A stretch of 64,000 bases of DNA from Bacteroides neonati (GTDB taxonomy: Bacteria > Bacteroidota > Bacteroidia > Bacteroidales > Bacteroidaceae): assembly GCF_000499785.1 (NCBI RefSeq), contig NZ_HG726022.1:91605-155604 (forward strand), written 5' to 3'. Below the pieces are notes generated by a model. It saw only the letters and a list, made by a program, of their open reading frames with translations, had not been told where the DNA came from and ran no database searches. Below, piece after piece: positions 1 to 8,217 of this stretch (position 1 is the stretch's first letter; each line of letters starts with the position of its first letter). A program made the translations under genes and the position numbers.

Positions 1-14
1 AAAAACGTACAATT

Positions 15-857
15 ATGCTTCATCTATTATCAGTCTTCTTTGTATGCTCTGGCATTTTTATCGCCATCATCGTCGGTATGGATCTTCGACGGAATAAACA
101 ATCCATGAAAATCATGAATGCAGTATGGGTGTTAACTGCACTTTGGGGTAGCTATCTTGCTTTGTGGGCTTACTTTAAATTTGGCAGAGAGTCAATGGAG
201 ATGGGCAATGGCATGGCAAAGGCGGATATGAAAATGGACATGAAGATGGATGGCTATATGAGGATAGAAGGCGGTACAGAAAAGAATGTGCCTGTCAGTG
301 ATACACCCATGGGGGATATGTCTATGAGTAGCATGGCTATGGATGATACCTCTATGGATGATATGCCTATGGATGCCATGCCCATGGGTATGGCAATGGG
401 GCCTAAACGTACAAAAAGCCAGTCTATCGCTTTGTCGGCTTTGCATTGTGGTGCCGGTTGCACCTTGGCTGATATGATCGGCGAATGGGTTACATTCTAT
501 GTACCTTTTATTATTGGCGGAAGTCTAATTATTGGCGGTTGGGTGTTCGACTTTATATTAGCCCTCATTATTGGCGTTTACTTCCAGTTTTATGCCATCC
601 GCGAGATGCAGAAAATATCTGCTGCCGATGCATTAATCAAAGCGTTCAAAGCCGATTTCTTCTCGTTGCTCTCGTGGCAAGTAGGAATGTATGGCTGGAT
701 GGCTATTGTTAACTTTGTGCTTTTCAAAGACGGAGGAATAGTCAAAGATGGTTGGACTTTCTGGTTTATGATGCAGATAGCTATGCTTTTTGGCTTCGTT
801 TGTGCTTATCCGATGAATGCATTGCTTATCAAATTAGGGGTAAAGAAGGGGATGTAA
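15..857 (+). CDS. DUF4396 membrane protein with Met-rich loop
   Basis: 280-residue integral membrane protein. Hydrophobic segments near residues 1-20 and 38-55 precede a long hydrophilic stretch (about 60-130) packed with Met, Asp and Lys in MxM, DMxM and SM patterns. The motif HCGAGCTLADMIGEW follows, which I associate with DUF4396, then further membrane helices to the C-terminus. Met-rich loops of this type often bind Cu(I) or Ag(I), so a role in metal handling is inferred. The gene starts 14 bases into the window, so its promoter and any operon partner are not visible. A strong hairpin follows. Family is fairly sure, function is not known. Confidence 0.75.
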   Translation: MLHLLSVFFVCSGIFIAIIVGMDLRRNKQSMKIMNAVWVLTALWGSYLALWAYFKFGRESMEMGNGMAKADMKMDMKMDGYMRIEGGTEKNVPVSDTPMGDMSMSSMAMDDTSMDDMPMDAMPMGMAMGPKRTKSQSIALSALHCGAGCTLADMIGEWVTFYVPFIIGGSLIIGGWVFDFILALIIGVYFQFYAIREMQKISAADALIKAFKADFFSLLSWQVGMYGWMAIVNFVLFKDGGIVKDGWTFWFMMQIAMLFGFVCAYPMNALLIKLGVKKGM

Positions 858-883
858 GATCGCGCAAACAGTTATTTTATGGT

Positions 884-939
884 TATATACAAGAATCCCG
901 CTTATTCGTTTGGATGAATAAGCGGGATTCTTGTATATA
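884..939. terminator. 24-bp perfect inverted repeat between convergent genes
   Basis: Bases 884-907 pair perfectly with 916-939 around an 8-base loop. It lies between the convergent DUF4396 and LruC genes and probably terminates both. There is no long T-run, so the mechanism is inferred. Confidence 0.7.
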
Positions 940-963
940 GGTATTCTGATTTCTATCAAGTAA

Positions 964-2205
964 TTAGCGTTTCCATTGTATCAGCAATGCATTGTTTGTA
1001 TGACCCAAATTAGTTTTGTACCAATCTGTTGCCTGTTTTCCTCCGCTTTGCACCCAATCGGAAAAGCGAAGATAAGCAGCACGGAAATTAGCCTTTTCAA
1101 TAGCGTGTCTCGCTTCGTAGGGAACTTTGATAGCCCATACCAAGTTACGATCAGTGCAGTAGGGTTCATTCGGGTGAAGTCCACTCATGCTATAATCATA
1201 CTCTTTAACCACGGGTTGATATCCTTTTGTATGTATCTCCGTATTTTTGTCTTTGCTTATTAGAAAGAAGTCTACAGCGGGTTCTTGAAGTTGAGCAGGG
1301 TCTACTGGTTCTTTAAAGTTAAAATCGACAGTGATTTGGGTTGTTTCGCTTCTTCGGGTCACGAACCCCGGTTCAGTATTTAAGAAAACGCTTCCAGGTA
1401 TCTTATTCGGATTTTTTGTGCCGTTTTCTAGTTCAAATGCCAATTCGTTGGATCTACTGTCCAAAATATTTAGTTTGACTCCGGGAGTTGGATTGTTTAC
1501 AACAGAGAGCAATTTAACACTGCTCATGTCAATCTTATCTTTATTCAAGCCTGCTAGTCTAAAAGCAGGATTATAAGGAAGTGTTCCTCCAACAGCGTAT
1601 ATATAGAGAGAAACACGCATATTGGTAACATAGCCGTTAGACGCTTGTTGCCCGGACAGCATAATTTGATACTTCGCTACAAGATCATTGAAGTCAAAAT
1701 CGCCTGTTTTGGGAAACATATCTTCAAAAAGAATCGTTCCCCATTTAGATGGATAAAGCAAACTGATGCTATTGCCGCTACCAGTACGGGTTTGTGCCAA
1801 TGCTTTGCTATCTGCTGGAAGCTCAAATATCACTGTTTTATTTTCTACAGAGGCAGATATTGACTTTTCCTTATCTTGCGTATCGGTGTATTTTAAGTAA
1901 ATGACCTTGGTGTCTTTAGGTAAGCTTAATACAACTGGTGCATTACCTAGGCTTGCCGTAAATTGAGCAATTAACTCCTCTTTGCACGCTTCATCCGAAT
2001 AGAGAGAGACCTGGGATGCATGGAGGGTACGGACAGTACAATTCACTTGTTGAGACATTACCCAATCAAAATCAGCCGGAACAACCATATCGGCCACTGT
2101 TGGTTCTTTTTCTTGTATCTTTGTTGGATCGTACAGATTTTTTTCACAAGAAACTAATAACATCATTCCTAATAAAGCGAAACTGAATAATTTTCTTTTT
2201 TGCAT
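964..2205 (-). CDS. LruC domain-containing lipoprotein
   Basis: 413 residues. The N-terminus has a short lysine-rich start, a hydrophobic segment and a lipobox ending LLVSC, so it should be a lipoprotein. The middle carries the signature WGTILFEDMFPKTGDFDFND (about residues 155-175), typical of the LruC domain (DUF4842), with Asp-rich residues that could bind Ca2+. The C-terminal part is beta-rich and ends in a Trp/Arg tail. LruC proteins in Bacteroidetes are surface or periplasmic and of unknown function. It appears monocistronic, with GATCTTTG about 45 bases upstream as a candidate -7 element. Confidence 0.8.
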   Translation of the reverse strand: MQKRKLFSFALLGMMLLVSCEKNLYDPTKIQEKEPTVADMVVPADFDWVMSQQVNCTVRTLHASQVSLYSDEACKEELIAQFTASLGNAPVVLSLPKDTKVIYLKYTDTQDKEKSISASVENKTVIFELPADSKALAQTRTGSGNSISLLYPSKWGTILFEDMFPKTGDFDFNDLVAKYQIMLSGQQASNGYVTNMRVSLYIYAVGGTLPYNPAFRLAGLNKDKIDMSSVKLLSVVNNPTPGVKLNILDSRSNELAFELENGTKNPNKIPGSVFLNTEPGFVTRRSETTQITVDFNFKEPVDPAQLQEPAVDFFLISKDKNTEIHTKGYQPVVKEYDYSMSGLHPNEPYCTDRNLVWAIKVPYEARHAIEKANFRAAYLRFSDWVQSGGKQATDWYKTNLGHTNNALLIQWKR

Positions 2206-2277
2206 GTAATCTGCTGTTTTAATTATTTATCTTTTTAGCTGGTGCAAAGATCGCTATTATTTGTCTATTAAACAAGA

Positions 2278-2302
2278 ATAGTTGCATATTTTATGCAACT
2301 AT
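2278..2302 (-). terminator. Small hairpin at the end of sucD
   Basis: Ten-base arms (2278-2287 and 2293-2302) flank a 5-base loop and overlap the sucD stop codon. On the minus strand it is followed by TCTTGTTT. Weak, but placed where a sucCD terminator is expected. Confidence 0.4.
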
Positions 2303-3198
2303 ATCCTACTATTGTGTACTTTTTCAAGTTTCTGAATCTGTTCTTTTAGTAATTTAGGCACATCCGATGGTTCCTTGGCTACCCGTACTCCAGCACCTTC
2401 AAGTGCCGTAATCTTATCGGCTGCAGAACCCGAACCGGTCGAAATAATCGCACCTGCGTGTCCCATTTGTTTTCCTACAGGAGCCGATCGTCCGGCTATG
2501 AAAGCAACAACAGGTTTAGTAATATGCTTTTGGATATAATCGGCAGCCAATTCTTCTGCATTGCCTCCGATCTCTCCAATCATTACGATTGCATCTGTGT
2601 CAGGATCTTTCTCGAATCGTTCAAGCAAATCAATAAAATAGAGCCCGACGACAGGATCTCCACCTACACCGATGGCAGTCGACTGTCCCATTCCATGTGT
2701 TGTTAATTGATACACAATCTCGTAAGTCAAAGTTCCGCTGCGACTGATGATACCAATGTTTCCCTGCTTGAATATTTTTCCCGGCAGAATACCCGTCAAA
2801 CTCTTTCCCGGAGAGATGATTCCCGGGCAGTTGGGACCAATTAATAAAGCTCCTTTCTGATGGGCAAAGTGATATGCTTTGATTACATCGAGGGTAGGGA
2901 TGCCCTCGGTAATACAAATAATCAAAGCAATACCTGCATCGGCAGCTTCCATTATGGCATCAGCAGCAAAACGTGCCGGAACAAAGATGATAGATGTATT
3001 TGCCTTTGTTTCCTGTACCGCCTCATACATGGTGTTAAACACGGGAAGTGTATCTATTTTGCTTCCTCCTTTGCCCGGACTGGTACCACCTACTACGCAA
3101 GTGCCATACTCTTTCATGCGAAGGGCATGGAAAAGGCCGTCTCGTCCGGTAATCCCCTGCACTATCAGGCGGGTGGATTGATCTATTAATATGCTCAT
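2299..3198 (-). CDS. sucD: Succinate-CoA ligase subunit alpha
   Basis: 299 residues, the usual length. It forms with SucC the cytoplasmic enzyme that interconverts succinyl-CoA and succinate with nucleotide phosphorylation. The N-terminal CoA-binding Rossmann region begins [11 protein letters not shown]. The phosphohistidine motif GHAGAI is near residue 246, and [12 protein letters not shown] and [10 protein letters not shown] match the family. Its start overlaps the end of sucC by 4 bases, so the two are translationally coupled. Confidence 0.95.
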   Translation of the reverse strand: MSILIDQSTRLIVQGITGRDGLFHALRMKEYGTCVVGGTSPGKGGSKIDTLPVFNTMYEAVQETKANTSIIFVPARFAADAIMEAADAGIALIICITEGIPTLDVIKAYHFAHQKGALLIGPNCPGIISPGKSLTGILPGKIFKQGNIGIISRSGTLTYEIVYQLTTHGMGQSTAIGVGGDPVVGLYFIDLLERFEKDPDTDAIVMIGEIGGNAEELAADYIQKHITKPVVAFIAGRSAPVGKQMGHAGAIISTGSGSAADKITALEGAGVRVAKEPSDVPKLLKEQIQKLEKVHNSRI

Positions 3199-4343
3199 AT
3201 AGATTTGTTTTTTAATGATTTAACCGCCCATGATGTGGCTTCGTTCATGGTTTCGGCCACATGAAAGCGAGTGGACGTACGTAGAAGTTCGCGCCCTCTT
3301 TGTTCATTGGTGCCGGTAAGGCGAACAATGATCGGGATATCGGTATCCATTTTCTCGAAGGCTTCGAGAAGTCCCATGGCCACATCATCACAACGAGTAA
3401 TACCTCCGAATATATTGATGAGTACTACTTTTACCTGCTCGTCATGCAGCAATATCTTCATGGCTTCGATTACTTTTGCCGGATTGGAGCTACCGCCTAT
3501 ATCCAGAAAATTGGCGGGTGTGACCCCATAAAGTTTAATCATATCCATAGTAGCCATGGCCAAACCGGCTCCATTGACCATGCAACCTATTTCGCCATCC
3601 ATATGTATATAGCTGAATCCCTTCTCTTTGGCAGATGTTTCTATTTTCTCTTCTGCGGTAGGTTCGAAAAGTGTATGTATGTTGGATTGACGATACAGCG
3701 CATTGTCATCGAACAGCATCTTAGCATCAACTGCCACTAACTGCTCCTCCGCAGTGAGTACCAACGGGTTTATCTCGGCAAGCGATGCATCGCTCTCCAT
3801 AAACAGTTTGTACAGTGATTGGATAATCCGGCTCATAGGGCCTGCCAACTCTATTCGGTCGAAATACACAAAAGCAAAACGACGAGCTAAATAGTCGGGA
3901 ATACCAATGAAGGGATCAATCGAAAAGCGGGTTATTTTCTCGGGAGTATTTCGAGCTACTTCTTCAATATCAATGCCTCCTGAGTTACTCATGATGAGTA
4001 CTACCGATCGCGTATTACGGTCGACGGTAAAGCTCAGATAGTATTCCGAAGCAATAGCAACCGCTTCGCTCAGTAGTACTTTTGTGACGGGAAGTCCTTT
4101 GATAGACGTACTCAGCATTACTTTTGCATAGTGATGCACCTCTTCGGGGTTGACAGCTAGCTTTACACCTCCTGCTTTGCCCCGTCCACCGGTCAGCACT
4201 TGAGCTTTAATTACGGCTTTGGGAAGTCCCATGCGGCGATAGGCAGCCAATGCCCCATCAGCTGTGTGGCATAATGCATGCTTTTCTACCGGTATCCCGT
4301 ACTTAGCGAATAATTCTTTGGCTTGGTATTCATGTATTTTCAT
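3195..4343 (-). CDS. sucC: Succinate-CoA ligase subunit beta
   Basis: 382 residues with the ATP-grasp fold, starting [19 protein letters not shown]. Seen motifs are [12 protein letters not shown] (nucleotide-binding loop), EINPLVL (metal ligands) and [14 protein letters not shown] (subunit contact near the CoA site). First gene of the sucC-sucD pair. In Bacteroidales the enzyme belongs to the succinate/propionate branch and partial TCA cycle. Confidence 0.95.
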   Translation of the reverse strand: MKIHEYQAKELFAKYGIPVEKHALCHTADGALAAYRRMGLPKAVIKAQVLTGGRGKAGGVKLAVNPEEVHHYAKVMLSTSIKGLPVTKVLLSEAVAIASEYYLSFTVDRNTRSVVLIMSNSGGIDIEEVARNTPEKITRFSIDPFIGIPDYLARRFAFVYFDRIELAGPMSRIIQSLYKLFMESDASLAEINPLVLTAEEQLVAVDAKMLFDDNALYRQSNIHTLFEPTAEEKIETSAKEKGFSYIHMDGEIGCMVNGAGLAMATMDMIKLYGVTPANFLDIGGSSNPAKVIEAMKILLHDEQVKVVLINIFGGITRCDDVAMGLLEAFEKMDTDIPIIVRLTGTNEQRGRELLRTSTRFHVAETMNEATSWAVKSLKNKSI

Positions 4344-4428
4344 TAGAGAAATTATTGGATGGATGTTTCATAGAAAGCCTAACATAAATAGAACAAAGAA
4401 CGAAGAGAGAAAGTTTATTTATCCATAA

Positions 4429-4461
4429 AAAAAGGCTCCTGTGTACAACAGGAGCCTTTTT
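4429..4461 (-). terminator. Rho-independent terminator after fabD
   Basis: Fourteen-base arms (4429-4442 and 4448-4461) with a 5-base loop. Read on the minus strand the hairpin is followed by a run of T. It lies between fabD and sucC and separates their transcripts. Confidence 0.85.
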
Positions 4462-4485
4462 AAAAAATCTTTTATTTATATGTGC

Positions 4486-5373
4486 TTACGCAATGCCATG
4501 AGCTTCTACTCCGGGTTCGATTTTCTTAACCAAACCTTGGAGCACTGCACCGGGGCCGCATTCGGTAAAGTCGGTAGCACCGTCGGCAACCATATTCTTA
4601 ACGGTTTGCGTCCAACGTACCGAAGCTGTTAGCTGCGACATTAAATTCTTTTTAATTTCGGCAGGATCGGTATAAGGCAATGCATCTACATTCTGATAAA
4701 CCGGGCATTTAGGAGTATGAATCTCAGTAGCAGCAATTGCAGCAGCCAATTCTACCTTTGCAGGGTCCATCAGTGGAGAGTGGAATGCACCACCTACCTT
4801 CAACGGCAACGCGCGTTTGGCTCCGGCAGCTTTCATTAATTCGCAAGCCTTTTCAATACCGGGGATTGATCCCGATATAACGATCTGTCCCGGACAGTTA
4901 TAGTTAGCAGCAACACATACCTCACCATCGGCTGATATGGCTGCACAAATTTCCTCTACTTTATCATCGGCCAAGCCTAAAATAGCGGCCATTGTCGAAG
5001 GTGTAGCTTCACAAGCCTTCTGCATAGCCATGGCACGAGCATAAACCAACTTTAAGCCGTCTTCGAAGCTCAAAGCTCCTGCAGCAACCAAAGCCGAGAA
5101 CTCACCCAGTGAGTGACCCGCTGTCATTTCTGGTTTGAAATCATCGCCCATGCAAAGTGCTGAGATAACCGAGTGCAAGAACACAGCAGGCTGAGTCACT
5201 TTCGTTTGGCGAAGGTCTTCGTCTGTCCCGTTAAACATGATGTCGGTAATACGATATCCAAGAATATCATTGGCCTTTTCAAATAGTTCTTTTGCTAAAG
5301 CTGAATTTTCATATAGGTCTTTGCCCATTCCTACGAACTGAGCACCTTGACCGGGAAATACAAATGCTTTCAT
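4486..5373 (-). CDS. fabD: Malonyl-CoA:ACP transacylase
   Basis: 295 residues. It transfers malonyl from CoA to acyl carrier protein to feed fatty-acid elongation in the cytoplasm. FPGQGAQFVGMG forms the oxyanion region, GHSLGE carries the nucleophile (Ser88), and GGAFHSPLMDPA carries the catalytic His. Length and motifs are complete. It follows thiD by 73 bases on the same strand and ends in its own terminator. Confidence 0.96.
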   Translation of the reverse strand: MKAFVFPGQGAQFVGMGKDLYENSALAKELFEKANDILGYRITDIMFNGTDEDLRQTKVTQPAVFLHSVISALCMGDDFKPEMTAGHSLGEFSALVAAGALSFEDGLKLVYARAMAMQKACEATPSTMAAILGLADDKVEEICAAISADGEVCVAANYNCPGQIVISGSIPGIEKACELMKAAGAKRALPLKVGGAFHSPLMDPAKVELAAAIAATEIHTPKCPVYQNVDALPYTDPAEIKKNLMSQLTASVRWTQTVKNMVADGATDFTECGPGAVLQGLVKKIEPGVEAHGIA

Positions 5374-5446
5374 CTACTTAGTATTTTAGTTGTTTTAAAA
5401 ATCCGGGGTCAAAGGTAGGGATAATTTAGGAATTACAAATTACAAT

Positions 5447-6250
5447 TCATAAATTATTGCGATGGAAGTGCCAAAGAGAACCATTCCCAGAGCCAATATT
5501 CAACTCCTTGGCTGCTGCAATTGATTGACTGATAAAGTGTTTTGATTTATCTATCGCTTCGTTCAACCGGCAGCCCTTTGCCATATAAGTAGCAATAGAA
5601 GAGGAGAGTGTACAGCCTGTTCCGTGCAGATTGCTACTCTCTATTTTGGACTCCTTATATACATAGGTGGTATTGTGTTCGTGCAACACGTCATACATTT
5701 CATCTCCATTCAAGTGTCCACCTTTCACCAATACTGCAATGTGGTATTTGTTCGATAATTTTCGGGCAGCTTTCTTCATCTCCGCCAAAGTGGTGGGTTT
5801 GTGTCCCGTTAAGGTAGCTACCTCATCCAGATTGGGTGTTATCAGATGAACCAACGGAAATAGTTCGTTCTTTATTTGTTCAACTACAATATCATCCATC
5901 AATCTTCGCCCGCTGGTAGATACCATAACCGGATCATATATCACGCAGGAAGGATGATATTTTTGTAAGCAATCCACTATTTCAGTAACAACTGTACGGT
6001 TGCTCACCATACCTATTTTAATGGCATCCGGATGCAGATCGTCCATAACAGCCTCTATCTGTCCGCGTACTATTTCGGGGGGGATGGCATGTACATCCTT
6101 TACTCCCCGAGTGTTTTGTACGGTTACTGCCGTAATAACCGAAGCAGCATAGCATCCCAATGCCGAAATCGTTTTGATATCGGCTTGTATACCTGCTCCA
6201 CCCGAACAATCGGAACCTGCAATGGTCAAAATAACCGGATAACGTTTCAT
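5447..6250 (-). CDS. thiD: Hydroxymethylpyrimidine/phosphomethylpyrimidine kinase
   Basis: 267 residues, ribokinase-like fold. It phosphorylates HMP and HMP-P for thiamin synthesis. Motifs are TIAGSDCSGGAGIQAD (residues 9-24, pyrimidine site), VYDPVMVSTSGRRLM, and LHGTGCTLSSSIATYMAKG, which holds the anion hole and catalytic base. No other thiamin gene or TPP riboswitch is visible nearby, so it is a stand-alone salvage or biosynthetic kinase. Confidence 0.95.
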   Translation of the reverse strand: MKRYPVILTIAGSDCSGGAGIQADIKTISALGCYAASVITAVTVQNTRGVKDVHAIPPEIVRGQIEAVMDDLHPDAIKIGMVSNRTVVTEIVDCLQKYHPSCVIYDPVMVSTSGRRLMDDIVVEQIKNELFPLVHLITPNLDEVATLTGHKPTTLAEMKKAARKLSNKYHIAVLVKGGHLNGDEMYDVLHEHNTTYVYKESKIESSNLHGTGCTLSSSIATYMAKGCRLNEAIDKSKHFISQSIAAAKELNIGSGNGSLWHFHRNNL

Positions 6251-6273
6251 TTAGTGTTTTTAAGAATGAATGG

Positions 6274-6306
6274 CAAAGATAGAATAAATAACACAGACCT
6301 CAAAAA
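6274..6306 (-). promoter_or_regulatory. thiD promoter
   Basis: On the minus strand TATCTTTG (6274-6281) matches the Bacteroidetes -7 consensus TAnnTTTG. TTTTTG (6301-6306) lies 19 bases upstream as the -33 element. The predicted start is about 15-20 bases from the thiD ATG. Confidence 0.65.
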
Positions 6307-6594
6307 CTCCTAGGTATTCTTACAGTCAGCAACCAGTCTGATATGTGGACCGTCACTCGACGGTTGGCGCAATACGTCCGGTAATGGAGATGTTTGTCAT
6401 GTTGTATTTTAGTTGATGAAGAGAATGGAAAAAGAATCTAAAACGAACTCCCTAACTTAATATAATGATAGTGCTGGTAAACAATTCATTGTGTTTTTTC
6501 ATTTTTAATATAAATGCTATCCGCACGTAAATATGCTGTTTATAATTATGTGCGAGGAGTTTTTTGTGTAAATATATGATTAAATATTTTGTTT
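6307..6594. other. Intergenic region between thiD and recombinase
   Basis: About 290 A/T-rich bases separating divergent thiD and the recombinase gene. No open frame or repeat stood out. A recombinase promoter must lie here, but I could not assign a clear TAnnTTTG element. Confidence 0.4.
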
Positions 6595-7506
6595 ATGAAA
6601 ACCAAAGATCTGTTTTTTTTTATGGAATCGTTGATTCGAGTGCAACGAAGTGAACAACGGTTTGGTACTGCACATGTATATCAGAGCACCCTCAACCGAA
6701 TTCGAAAATATGAACGAAGCAACAAAATGCCTTTTAGTAAACTCACCCGTGAGTGGATCAAAGGATTTGAAATTCAGTTAAGATTTGAGCAGTTGAAGGA
6801 GAATTCTATCTCGACTTATTTACGTATGCTTAAGGCTGTTTATAATCAAGGAGTAGATCGCGGGCTAGTAGAATATGCACCTCGTCTCTTTAAACACGTA
6901 TATACTGGTGTAGATGCCAAGCGTGACCGTAGTCTGGAGCCTGAGGCATTGCAAAAGTTAATTAGCCCGACCCGCTACCTCAATACACGCTTGGAAACGA
7001 CCCGATCAATATTTCTGCTCTTACTAATGTTGCAAGGCATGCCATTCGTCGATTTGGCCCATTTGCGTAAATGTGATTTAAAAGACGGAGTCATCGTGTA
7101 CCGTAGACACAAGACGGGAATGGAACTCAGCGTCACAGTAGATCCTAAGGCAATGGCGATCATTGAAAAATATCAGCATAAGAATCCGGATTCTCCATAT
7201 CTTTTTCCGTTTGTAACCACTTCAAGACGTGAAGGGTATCGGCAGTATCAAAATGCTTTGCGCGAATTTAATCAATCTTTGTCTTTTTTAGGTAAGCTAT
7301 TGGGACTGAATACAGGGTTAAGCTCTTATAAAGCTCGACATACTTGGGCCTCATTAGCTAATTTCTTAGGATTTGATAAAAAATTGATTAGTGAGTGCAT
7401 GGGTCATTCATCCCTGAAGATGACAGAAACATATTTTAAAGCTCAAGGAAATTCAAGAATTAAGAAAGTCAATCAAGGAGTAATAAACTACCTGATTGCT
7501 TCCTAA
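6595..7506 (+). CDS. Tyrosine site-specific recombinase of a DNA inversion switch
   Basis: 303 residues from the ATG at 6595; the frame also allows a TTG six bases earlier. The N-terminal SAM-like core-binding domain covers about residues 5-95 and the catalytic domain about 110-300. Visible catalytic residues are Lys173 (RRHKTG), Arg248-His249 (YKARHTW), His271 (MGHSS) and Tyr280 (TETYF). The box I segment reads LQGMPFVDLAHL, with Gln147 where relatives I recall have Arg before GM. It ends 55 bases before the left arm of an inverted repeat, so its likely job is inverting that segment and switching the fimbrial operon. Confidence 0.88.
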   Translation: MKTKDLFFFMESLIRVQRSEQRFGTAHVYQSTLNRIRKYERSNKMPFSKLTREWIKGFEIQLRFEQLKENSISTYLRMLKAVYNQGVDRGLVEYAPRLFKHVYTGVDAKRDRSLEPEALQKLISPTRYLNTRLETTRSIFLLLLMLQGMPFVDLAHLRKCDLKDGVIVYRRHKTGMELSVTVDPKAMAIIEKYQHKNPDSPYLFPFVTTSRREGYRQYQNALREFNQSLSFLGKLLGLNTGLSSYKARHTWASLANFLGFDKKLISECMGHSSLKMTETYFKAQGNSRIKKVNQGVINYLIAS

Positions 7507-7561
7507 TAAATAATAGCTGAAAAAGACGTAAGTAATTGATCTCTAGTGAAATAAAACGGTG

Positions 7562-7577
7562 TTACTTTGTAGGTAAC
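7562..7577 (+). repeat. Left inverted repeat of invertible segment
   Basis: Sixteen bases identical in reverse complement to 7783-7798. With base 7561 it forms GTTAC-TTTGTAG-GTAAC, two inverted 5-base arms around a 7-base core, as expected for a tyrosine-recombinase crossover site. The form matches the GTTAC-N7-GTAAC class I recall from B. fragilis invertible promoters. Confidence 0.85.
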
Positions 7578-7596
7578 GGATACGATAAAGACGCGG

Positions 7597-7604
7597 CAAA
7601 TATA
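7597..7604 (-). promoter_or_regulatory. Promoter inside the invertible segment, facing left
   Basis: TATATTTG on the minus strand is a full match to TAnnTTTG. A T-run and TTCC about 19 bases upstream could serve as a weak -33. In this orientation it points at the recombinase 3' end; after inversion it would point at the fimbrial genes from about 20 bases inside the right repeat. Confidence 0.55.
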
Positions 7605-7737
7605 ATAACTCTTTTCGAATTTAGGAAAAAAAATCATAGAAATTACAATAATTGTTAGTTCCCCCTCTTTGTAAGAGAGAGAAACTAGCTTTTGTGCAGG
7701 TACTGATGAACCTGTACGCAACCCGTATTGGCATGAA

Positions 7738-7760
7738 ACGTTGTAAATATACGTTGTAAA
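7738..7760 (+). repeat. Direct repeat ACGTTGTAAA x2 in the invertible segment
   Basis: ACGTTGTAAA occurs at 7738-7747 and 7751-7760, three bases apart. It could be an accessory binding site for the recombinase or a regulator; the role is inferred only from its position. Confidence 0.5.
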
Positions 7761-7782
7761 GCCATAAAGTGTGTCTATTCCT

Positions 7783-7798
7783 GTTACCTACAAAGTAA
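7783..7798 (-). repeat. Right inverted repeat of invertible segment
   Basis: Reverse complement of 7562-7577 over 16 bases. It reads GTTAC-CTACAAA-GTAA with a T after it, so the outer arm differs by one base from the left site (GTAAT against GTAAC). Confidence 0.85.
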
Positions 7799-7830
7799 TG
7801 GATGAATAAATAGTTGAGAATGTAATTTGC

Positions 7831-8199
7831 ATGATAACTACATATTCATTATCAATTTATGAAAAAACAAAAAAAGTATGCCTCTTATTGGCATTATTAG
7901 TAGCAGAAGTAGGTTCAATGAACGCACAGACCTCAGTAACACCAGACAAATACAAAGTGGAAACCAACTCCTTTAGTAGTATTTATCAGCGTAGGTGGCG
8001 TGGACGACATATTTTACAACGATGCTGCCCTAAGCAGAGCTGTTATTGTAAACGAATAAACAAGCGCGAAAAAAACGTAAATATACGCGTAAAGGAAAAC
8101 AAGAGTGACGAAAAAAACAAAATGAAATTTAAAGAAAAAGACGAAAAAACTTTCAACGACATCAAAGAACAAAACGATAGACAAATTGTCAATTATTAA
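7831..8199 (+). pseudogene. Decayed OmpA-family leader gene
   Basis: The open frame starting at 7831 (122 codons) contains KVCLLLALLVAEVGSMNAQ, a signal peptide, then TSVTPDKYKVETNSF, which resembles the mature N-terminus of Bacteroides OmpA-type porins. One extra A in the tract after the ATG at 7859 would give a normal MKKTKKVC start. After NSF the related sequence continues in another frame as FISVGGVDDIFYNDAALSR and soon stops. The rest of the open frame is Lys/Glu-rich and unrelated. I read it as a double-frameshifted stump, first in line behind the switch. It could still be transcribed as the operon leader. Confidence 0.55.
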
Positions 8200-8217
8200 T
8201 TTTTAAAACAAATTTTT

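Larger units (their letters stand above)
7578..7782. promoter_or_regulatory. 205-bp invertible segment upstream of fimbrial operon
   Basis: Segment bounded by 16-bp perfect inverted repeats. The crossover cores are inverted relative to each other (TTTGTAG and CTACAAA), so recombination inverts rather than deletes. It contains a minus-strand promoter near the left end and a direct repeat near the right end (7738-7760). It holds no credible gene. Confidence 0.75.

Noticed and set aside
192..463. His-rich open frames on the minus strand opposite the DUF4396 gene
   Set aside because: They are the antisense of the Met-rich codons (ATG read backwards gives CAT) and have no leader or family.
6595..7506. 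Recombinase as a prophage or ICE integrase
   Set aside because: No att-type direct repeats, tRNA or mobile genes surround it; the adjacent inverted repeats explain it better as an invertase.
7503..7721. 72-codon minus-strand frame in the invertible segment
   Set aside because: It overlaps the recombinase end and the left crossover site and has no coding character.
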